From contig JANQPK010000138.1 in assembly GCA_028289505.1 (NCBI GenBank), positions 1 through 7,578 on the forward strand: a stretch of 7,578 nt of DNA. Direction: 5' to 3'. The position numbers and the translations under genes were made by a program. Positions 1-6,232 of the stretch are shown here, in pieces. Positions within the stretch are counted from its first letter, which is position 1, and every line of letters starts with the position of its first letter. The stretch is from Cyclobacteriaceae bacterium. GTDB lineage: Bacteria > Bacteroidota > Bacteroidia > Cytophagales > Cyclobacteriaceae. The notes beneath the pieces were generated by a model. It did not search any database, had not been told where the DNA came from, and saw only the letters and a list, made by a program, of their open reading frames with translations.

Positions 1-3000
1 TTGCTACTAGGTAAAGGGTACAATGTTAATTTCAGGCCTCACCGTCAGGATCCTGCGGTTGCTACTACCTTCAATCTGGTACCTACCGCCGGTTTTCCAG
101 GTTCGGATATCGCCCTAACCGCAGGATTAGGCGCTTCCACAATTGGTGCCGCTCTACCAACTGGAAGGGTCAATGCACGTACAGGCGACGAAGTGGCGGC
201 TTTTCTGGACAAGATTAAGCAGATGGAAGAAATACAATTCAACACCCTCTGGCGCAAGAACTTGCTACATTTGAGCGGTGGACTGACTCAGAGTGAATTG
301 GTCTTATTCAAACGCTATGTAGACCAATTCAAATCTGTAGCTGAAGGCCCATTTCTGGGTGGACAGGTTACCACCATAACCAAACAATCGAACGAAGCTA
401 CCGAACTGATCAATGTCGCTGATGAAGTAAATAAGGGTATCTCACTGATAACATTTTTTGGCCACTCCAGTACCACGGTAACCGATATTGAAATTGGTAA
501 GGTAACCGATGTAACACTGGGTTATGATAATGCAGGTCGCTATCCCATGATCCTGGTTAACGGCTGTAATGCAGGAAATGTCTTCTTCAATAATATTGGG
601 TTTGGTGAAGACTGGATACTGGCTGCTAATAAAGGAGCCGTGGGATTCTTAGCACATACTGATGCCGGATTTGCGGGGAATCTCAAAAGGTACTCGGATA
701 TCTTTTATGAATTAGCTTATGGAGATTCGGTTTTTCTTTCAAAGCCCATTGGAAATATCATTCAAGAGCTGGGTAGACGGTATATTAATGGTGTACCCTT
801 GACCGAAATTAATATAGCCCAGGTTCAGCAGGAAGTATTTCAGGGCGATCCGGCTTTCAGCTTCTTTCCAGTGGATAAGCCAGATTATGAAACCAACAAT
901 GACCAGGTATTTTTACAGGGGTTCGATGGAGAATCTATAAATGCCCAGATAGACTCCTTTCAAGTAGGAATTATCACGCGAAATTTTGGCCGTACCAGTG
1001 AAGATTCTTTGAATGTAACGGTACGTCGAACCTTTAATGATGGCCAGATGCTTACCTATGATTCTGTATTTTTTGCGCCTGTCGATTACCAGGATACCCT
1101 TTATTTTACCATTCGTAGTAACCAGATCAATAATTTTGGTGACAATCAATTTGAAATCCTGTTGGACTATAATCAAAGTATCGAGGAGTTAGACGAAACT
1201 AACAATAGTGGAATACTGAGCTTTTTCATCCCTCAGGGAGGAACAATAAATTTAAATCCATTTGAGTTTGCCATTATCGATCAAAGCCAGCCAACATTGA
1301 TTTCACAAGCGAGTAACCCACTAACCGGGAAAAGAACTTTCTTATTTGAAATTGATACTACCAATAGCTTCAGAAGTCCTTTCCGACAGACCCAATCAAC
1401 CGTGGGTGATGGTATCGCCTCATGGCAAATCAATTTGTTGCAGTCGGACAGCACCGTTTACTACTGGAGGACCAAGTTTCAAGAGCCTAGGGCAGGAGAA
1501 GATACCACTTGGACGCTGAGTTCGTTTATTTACATCAATAATAGCCCTGAGGGGTGGTCCCAGGCTCAATTTTCGCAATTTGATCAAAACCCTACTGATC
1601 AGGGTCTTGAGCGTAATCAAACGGCCAGAAAATGGGAGTTTGCCACCATGGAAAACAAGGTTGAGATAACCACTTATGGTTCTCAACATCCCCAGAGCGA
1701 ACCGGCTAATGTATCGGTCACCATCGATAGTCAACCTTTTATCGTGAGTACCCGATTGTGCCCTGATAACTCCTTAAATGCCATTGCTTTTGAACGGGCC
1801 TCTACCATTCCATATGCCGTTTTGACAGACGGAGGATTTGACGTACTGGATAGAAACCGGTGTGGGCGGGCACCCCAGGCCATTAATACTTTTCAGACGG
1901 AAGATATTAGCAACCAGCTGAAACTCGATGATTATTTGGACCAGCTGCCCCAGGGCGATTATGTGATTTTCTTTTCCGCGGGTCAGGTGGATTACTCCAG
2001 CTGGAATGCCACCACTAGGCAAAAACTGGGGTCGGCAGGCATTTCAATAGATGATATTGTTTCTTGGCAGGACGGAGAACCGGTTATTGTAATTGGGCAA
2101 AAAGGTGCTTCGCCAGGTTCTGCGCTGATTACTAAAGGTAGTCCCAATGAACAGATTTCAATTTCCCATATCCTGGAAGGAAAATTTGATAGGGGCCTAA
2201 TAATAAGCCCTAGGATCGGTCCCTCAGCCAATTGGGGGACACTATATCAGCAAATACAAAAAGAGTCGAACGATGAAACCGTATTGGAGTTATTGGGAAT
2301 TACCCAAAACGGGTTGGAGCAAACTATAAATCCCAACGTTCAAACTGAGGTATTAGATCTCAGCGATATCGATCCAACCACTTATCCTTACCTACGCTTG
2401 AAACTGAATATTAAAGACTCAGAGTTACTTACTCCAGCACAGTTAAAACGATGGCAAGTAATTTACCAGACTTTGCCAGAGGGGGTATTGTTATTCCGGG
2501 GGAATGAGCTTAATCAGGTAGCTAAGGTCCCACTATTGGAAGGCGAGGAATTAACCACAAATTTTACTTTTTTCAATTTGGCTCAGAAGCCGTTTACAGA
2601 TTCATTATTGGTCAGGTCTACATTGTTTAACCGCGACCAACGGTCTACTACTATATCAGAGACCAAGATTGCACCGGTACCTGCTCAAGATTCAGTCAAG
2701 TTTTCATTGAGTATAGATTCAAAGGGTATTGGGGGAATTAACGATTATCGGGTGTTTGTAAACCCCAATATTCTGCCTGAACGCAGCTACAATAACAACA
2801 TCAATGATTTGCAAGAATATCTTGAAGTTAGAACAGATGATACCCATCCTATTCTTGATGTCACCTTTGATGGCATCTATATTCTAGATGGTGATATCGT
2901 TTCACCCAGTCCCGTAATAGCGGTATTATTGAAAGAGGACAATGAGTTCAATTTAAAACAAGATACTACTGGGATGGAACTATTTATAAAGCAAAGCGGC

Positions 3001-3564
3001 CCTGGATGTATGAATTGTGAATTTCAACGTATTAGTTTTTCTAATCCTAGGGTCAGATGGACTGCGGCCACTGAGAAGAATGACTTTCGAATCGAGTATC
3101 AGCCGCAAAAACTGGAAGATGGCATTTACACTTTAAGGGTGCAGGGACAGGACAACAACGGAAGGAAATCCGGAACCCAACCGTATACCATCAATTTCGA
3201 AGTGATCAATGAGTCTACCATCACCAACTTCTACCCATATCCCAATCCATTTTCTACCAGTACCAGGTTCGTATTTACCTTGACCGGATCGGAAATACCG
3301 GATAGACTAAAAATCCAGATTATGACGGTTACTGGCAAGGTGGTGCGAGAAATCACCCAGGATGAGCTCGGGGTAATTCGGATTGGAAACAATATCACAG
3401 ACTACGCCTGGGACGGCCGTGACGAGTACGGAGATCAGCTGGCAAATGGCGTATACATTTACAGGGTAGTCTTGCACAGGGATCTAGATAGCTTTAAACA
3501 CCGGGAAACTTCTGCAGACAAAGCATTCAAAAAAGGCTATGGTAAACTATATTTACTAAGGTAA
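1..3564 (+). CDS. C25 (gingipain-like) peptidase / PorU2-like type IX secretion sortase, 5'-truncated
   Basis: This is the C-terminal 1187 residues of a large secreted protein; the frame is open at the window edge, so the signal peptide and N-terminal region lie upstream. Residues about 1-295 are the caspase-like C25 fold: a GKG strand near the start, then PTAGFPGSD, then PTGRVNART leading into a helix (DKIKQME). The catalytic pair is visible as H155 in FFGHSS and C189 in VNGCNAG, 34 residues apart, as in gingipains and PorU. After it come a CARDB-like beta domain (about 315-410, ending DETNNS), an Ig/fibronectin-like region (415-515), an ILEI/FAM3-like segment (about 605-710), a second CARDB-like domain (848-940), an Ig-like domain (about 948-1070, FDGIYILDGDIV) and a FlgD-like/type IX sorting domain (1075-1187: YPNPF, WDGRDEYG, ANGVYIYRV, final GKLYLLR). 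PorU cleaves sorting domains from type IX cargo and attaches the cargo to surface lipopolysaccharide. The nearly 900 residues after the C25 domain exceed classical PorU and suit the longer PorU2-like proteins. It could instead be a secreted C25 protease carrying its own sorting signal. Confidence 0.5.
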   Translation: MLLGKGYNVNFRPHRQDPAVATTFNLVPTAGFPGSDIALTAGLGASTIGAALPTGRVNARTGDEVAAFLDKIKQMEEIQFNTLWRKNLLHLSGGLTQSELVLFKRYVDQFKSVAEGPFLGGQVTTITKQSNEATELINVADEVNKGISLITFFGHSSTTVTDIEIGKVTDVTLGYDNAGRYPMILVNGCNAGNVFFNNIGFGEDWILAANKGAVGFLAHTDAGFAGNLKRYSDIFYELAYGDSVFLSKPIGNIIQELGRRYINGVPLTEINIAQVQQEVFQGDPAFSFFPVDKPDYETNNDQVFLQGFDGESINAQIDSFQVGIITRNFGRTSEDSLNVTVRRTFNDGQMLTYDSVFFAPVDYQDTLYFTIRSNQINNFGDNQFEILLDYNQSIEELDETNNSGILSFFIPQGGTINLNPFEFAIIDQSQPTLISQASNPLTGKRTFLFEIDTTNSFRSPFRQTQSTVGDGIASWQINLLQSDSTVYYWRTKFQEPRAGEDTTWTLSSFIYINNSPEGWSQAQFSQFDQNPTDQGLERNQTARKWEFATMENKVEITTYGSQHPQSEPANVSVTIDSQPFIVSTRLCPDNSLNAIAFERASTIPYAVLTDGGFDVLDRNRCGRAPQAINTFQTEDISNQLKLDDYLDQLPQGDYVIFFSAGQVDYSSWNATTRQKLGSAGISIDDIVSWQDGEPVIVIGQKGASPGSALITKGSPNEQISISHILEGKFDRGLIISPRIGPSANWGTLYQQIQKESNDETVLELLGITQNGLEQTINPNVQTEVLDLSDIDPTTYPYLRLKLNIKDSELLTPAQLKRWQVIYQTLPEGVLLFRGNELNQVAKVPLLEGEELTTNFTFFNLAQKPFTDSLLVRSTLFNRDQRSTTISETKIAPVPAQDSVKFSLSIDSKGIGGINDYRVFVNPNILPERSYNNNINDLQEYLEVRTDDTHPILDVTFDGIYILDGDIVSPSPVIAVLLKEDNEFNLKQDTTGMELFIKQSGPGCMNCEFQRISFSNPRVRWTAATEKNDFRIEYQPQKLEDGIYTLRVQGQDNNGRKSGTQPYTINFEVINESTITNFYPYPNPFSTSTRFVFTLTGSEIPDRLKIQIMTVTGKVVREITQDELGVIRIGNNITDYAWDGRDEYGDQLANGVYIYRVVLHRDLDSFKHRETSADKAFKKGYGKLYLLR

Positions 3565-3566
3565 TG
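3558..3566 (+). promoter_or_regulatory. Stop/start overlap (TAATG) with AAGG element
   Basis: The C25 gene stops with TAA at 3562-3564 and the next reading frame offers ATG at 3564-3566, sharing one base, an arrangement typical of translational coupling. AAGG at 3558-3561 resembles a short ribosome-binding core. It is only 2 nt from the first ATG but 8 nt from the in-frame ATG at 3570, so translation may start at the third residue; a further ATG lies at 3576. The protein differs by at most four residues among these starts. Confidence 0.5.
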
Positions 3567-4040
3567 GACATGGTAATGATCATTCTAGCGGGGATTTTAG
3601 TAGTCACGGGGGTTATTGGATGTTTTCTGCCAATACTTCCAGGGCCTCCCTTGGGCTTTGTGGGGATCTTATTGTTACACTTTTCATCGATGGGGCATTT
3701 CACTGCTACCTTGCTTATAACTTTAGGTGTGGTAGTATTGCTGGTCTCACTCTTGGATTACCTAGTGCCTATTTTAGGGGCTAAGCAGTTTGGAGGATCC
3801 AAAATGGGTGTAATTGGCTGTATAGTAGGCTTAATAGCTGGGATATTTATCTTTCCACCGATCGGTATTATAGTGGGTCCCTTTTTAGGTGCAATTGCTG
3901 GAGAGCTATTGAATGGCGACGATCTCAAGAAAGCCATTAAATCCGGCTTCGGGTCTTTTCTAGGTTATATTCTTGGTACGGGAGTCAAACTCGCGGTGTG
4001 CTTTGTTATGGTATACTTCTATGTTGAGCGGCTTGTTTAA
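3564..4040 (+). CDS. DUF456 family integral membrane protein
   Basis: This complete 158-residue protein is almost entirely hydrophobic. Likely membrane segments lie near residues 4-22, 29-41 (possibly a re-entrant or short helix), 48-70, 82-116 (probably two glycine-rich helices) and 132-154. Family hallmarks of DUF456 are visible: the LPILPGPPLGF block at 22-32, DYLVPILGAKQFGGSK at 65-80, FPPIGIIVGPFLGAIAGE at 97-114, a short polar loop (NGDDLKKA, 117-124), and a final helix beginning GTGVKLAV. The glycine-rich repeats suggest tightly packed helices. The molecular function of DUF456 is not known to me and none is asserted. It overlaps the C25 gene by one base and is followed 10 nt later by the DUF255 lipoprotein gene, so it is probably made from the same message. 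The inner membrane is the expected location. The family call is confident; the exact start (3564, 3570 or 3576) is not. Confidence 0.5.
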   Translation: MDMVMIILAGILVVTGVIGCFLPILPGPPLGFVGILLLHFSSMGHFTATLLITLGVVVLLVSLLDYLVPILGAKQFGGSKMGVIGCIVGLIAGIFIFPPIGIIVGPFLGAIAGELLNGDDLKKAIKSGFGSFLGYILGTGVKLAVCFVMVYFYVERLV

Positions 4041-4050
4041 AAAAAGAACT

Positions 4051-4098
4051 ATGTTTAAGTTGAATTGCTTATTTCTGGTTACAATTCTGGTAAACTGT
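4051..4098 (+). other. Putative lipoprotein signal peptide and lipobox
   Basis: This region encodes residues 1-16 of the DUF255 protein: a lysine at position 3, a hydrophobic core (LFLVTILV) and a cysteine at 16 in the context LVNC, followed by the polar linker QQSGQG. Size and pattern fit a signal peptidase II substrate, and there is no aspartate after the cysteine. Asn at the -1 position is not the usual Gly/Ala/Ser, so modification is likely but not certain. Confidence 0.5.
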
Positions 4099-6183
4099 CA
4101 GCAATCGGGCCAAGGTATATTAGAAGCTCAGCATCGATTCACCAACGAATTGGTTAATGAAAGCAGTCCTTATCTATTACAGCATGCTCACAACCCAGTC
4201 AATTGGTATCCTTGGGGTGAAGATGCTTTAAAAAAAGCCAGCAAAGAACAGAAGCTGATGGTAATATCCGTGGGTTATGCAGCTTGCCATTGGTGCCATG
4301 TAATGGAAAAGGAGTCGTTTGAAGACAGCGTGGTGGCCGAGATAATGAATAAACATTACGTATCTATCAAAGTGGACCGGGAAGAGAGGCCAGATGTAGA
4401 TAAGATTTACATGGATGCCTCCTATATTATGACCGGCCGTGGCGGATGGCCGCTGAATGTGATCGCTTTGCCAGATGGGAGACCTATTTTCGCTGGCACA
4501 TATTTTCCCAGGAGTGATTGGCAGAAGATCCTGGAGCATGTGGTGGGCCAGTACCAAGAAGATCCGGAACGCCTGAATGAGGTTGCCGAGAAGATCACTG
4601 AAGGTATACAGATAATTGAAACTGTCGAACTCAATACTTCTAGATCGGAAATTTCACCGGATGAGTTGAATACCATGCACCAGGATTTCATGGATGAGAT
4701 CGATATGGAGAAAGGTGGCCGAAAGGGAATGGAGAAGTTTCCCACCCCGAGTAGCTGGAAGTATCTGATGAGGTACCATTATTTTCATAAAGATAAGCCG
4801 TCACTGGATGCCCTTAACAGGACATTGAGTGGCATGGCCAATGGCGGTATCTATGATCATATTGGCGGTGGATTTGCTCGATACAGCACCGATCCAGATT
4901 GGAGGGTGCCACATTTTGAGAAAATGCTTTACGACAATGCGCAACTGGTTGGATTGTACGCCAGGGCATATCAGTTGACAAAGAATCCATTGTACCGGCA
5001 AGTGGTTTATGAAACCACCGCTTTCTTAAATAGAGAGATGACTTCGGAGAATGGTGGATTCTATTCTTCGTACGATGCTGATAGTGAGGGCGAAGAGGGC
5101 AAGTTTTATGTATGGACGGCGCAAGAGATGCAGGATGTATTGGGTGACCAGGCTGATTGGGTAATGGAGTACTTTGGAGTGGAGAAAAGTGGCAACTGGG
5201 AAGATGGGAAAAACATTTTAATGCTATCAGGTGACACTGAGAAAATACAGCAACAGTATAACCTTACCCAAGAGGAGCTGGAGCGAGATGTTGATGAGGT
5301 GAAAGAAAAATTATACCAGATTAGAGCTGAAAGAGTAGCTCCAGGTTTGGATGATAAGATTCTCACTTCATGGAACGCATTGGCGATAATAGGGTACCTG
5401 GATGCCTACCGGGTTTTTGATGACAAAGAGTTTCTGGATACCGCACTTAAAACCGCAGAGTTCCTCTTGGAAAATGCCAAGTCCAGCGACGGCAGGTTAA
5501 CTCGAACCCATAAAGACGGGAAGTCCAGTATTAACGGCTTTCTGGACGACTACGGTTTATTTATTCAAGCTTGTATCGGCTTGTATGAAGCCACCTTTGA
5601 AGAGCGATGGTTAAGAGAAGCAGAGCAGCTTACGGAGTATGCCGTCGATCATTTCTTTAATCAAAGCAATGGGATGTTTTATTATACCTCCGATGATGAC
5701 CCCCAACTCATCACCAGGAAAACCGAGCTTTCCAATTCTATTATGCCCAGCAGCAATAGTGCTATGGCCCATAACTTATACTATCTGGGAACCTATCTAT
5801 ATCGAGAGGAGTATCTGAAAATGGCTACTCAAATGCTGGCTAACATATTGCCCACTATGCAGGATGAACCAATTTTTTACGGTGATTGGGCTATGCTAAT
5901 GTTGCAACAAAACCAACCCCTGTATGAAGTGGCCATAATGGGTCCTGAGTGGCGTGCACGTCAGAAGGAGTTCGACCACTTTTACTTGCCCAACGTAATC
6001 TATTTGGGTGGGACAATGGAGGGTGACCTCGAACTGCTTGCCAACAAATTGGTGTCGGAACAAACCACAATTTATGTGTGTGAAAACAAATCATGTCGTT
6101 TGCCAGTACAGGAGACTGACAAAGCATTGCAGTTGATGGATCCCCAATTGCTTCAAGGCATTGTGGATCAAGATGAGCTATGA
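4051..6183 (+). CDS. DUF255/YyaL-type thioredoxin-domain protein, probable lipoprotein
   Basis: With the ATG at 4051 the product has 710 residues. The frame is open back to 3973, but that start would overlap the DUF456 gene by 68 nt and place residues unlike the family ahead of the signal sequence. An alternative ATG at 4021 would add ten residues (MLSGLFKKRT), giving a more basic signal n-region. Residues 1-16 (MFKLNCLFLVTILVNC) look like a lipoprotein signal with lipid-acceptor C16, although Asn before the cysteine is unusual. The conserved N-terminal block begins NESSPYLLQHAHNPVNWYPW. The thioredoxin-like domain follows with C79-H-W-C82, KVDREERPDVD (107-117), GRGGWPLNV (129-137) and GTYFP (149-153). 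Residues about 205-660 form the alpha/alpha-barrel region typical of the family, with KFPTPS, HIGGGFARYSTD and DDKILTSWNAL recognisable. A cysteine pair C677/C682 near the end is also typical. Length matches full members. The biochemical role of the family is unsettled; a redox or thiol function is inferred from CxxC only. Confidence 0.5.
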   Translation: MFKLNCLFLVTILVNCQQSGQGILEAQHRFTNELVNESSPYLLQHAHNPVNWYPWGEDALKKASKEQKLMVISVGYAACHWCHVMEKESFEDSVVAEIMNKHYVSIKVDREERPDVDKIYMDASYIMTGRGGWPLNVIALPDGRPIFAGTYFPRSDWQKILEHVVGQYQEDPERLNEVAEKITEGIQIIETVELNTSRSEISPDELNTMHQDFMDEIDMEKGGRKGMEKFPTPSSWKYLMRYHYFHKDKPSLDALNRTLSGMANGGIYDHIGGGFARYSTDPDWRVPHFEKMLYDNAQLVGLYARAYQLTKNPLYRQVVYETTAFLNREMTSENGGFYSSYDADSEGEEGKFYVWTAQEMQDVLGDQADWVMEYFGVEKSGNWEDGKNILMLSGDTEKIQQQYNLTQEELERDVDEVKEKLYQIRAERVAPGLDDKILTSWNALAIIGYLDAYRVFDDKEFLDTALKTAEFLLENAKSSDGRLTRTHKDGKSSINGFLDDYGLFIQACIGLYEATFEERWLREAEQLTEYAVDHFFNQSNGMFYYTSDDDPQLITRKTELSNSIMPSSNSAMAHNLYYLGTYLYREEYLKMATQMLANILPTMQDEPIFYGDWAMLMLQQNQPLYEVAIMGPEWRARQKEFDHFYLPNVIYLGGTMEGDLELLANKLVSEQTTIYVCENKSCRLPVQETDKALQLMDPQLLQGIVDQDEL

Positions 6184-6232
6184 ACCCCAAAATTTAATCA
6201 GGAATTCACAGAATTAAATAAATAATCAAAGC
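6184..6232 (+). other. Short A/T-rich intergenic gap
   Basis: This 49-nt gap separates the DUF255 gene from the DUF4301 gene. It is strongly A/T-rich, especially over 6211-6230, and has no Shine-Dalgarno-like purine core before the ATG at 6233, which is common in Bacteroidota. I do not see a convincing promoter or a GC-rich terminator hairpin. Read-through from the upstream gene is therefore plausible, but an independent promoter cannot be excluded. Confidence 0.5.

Noticed and set aside
1..3. TTG at the first base as the real start of the C25 gene
   Set aside because: The frame begins inside the C25 domain, with no signal peptide, although this is an exported family. The coding region must continue upstream.
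3973..4050. N-terminal extension of the DUF255 gene beginning at ATG 3973
   Set aside because: It lies mostly inside the DUF456 gene, encodes residues without family similarity, and would bury the lipoprotein signal internally. Only the ATGs at 4021 and 4051 are reasonable starts.
4228..4745. Overlapping - strand open frames antisense to the DUF255 gene (and similar ones opposite the other genes)
   Set aside because: They are antisense to well-conserved coding sequence, have no recognisable domains, and are rich in residues expected from reversed codons.
6192..6219. Inverted repeat ATTTAAT/ATTAAAT, with a nested AATTC-ACA-GAATT, as terminator or operator between genes 3 and 4
   Set aside because: The stems are five to seven pairs, almost purely A/T, without a GC core or following T-run. 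Such repeats are expected by chance in A/T-rich spacers.
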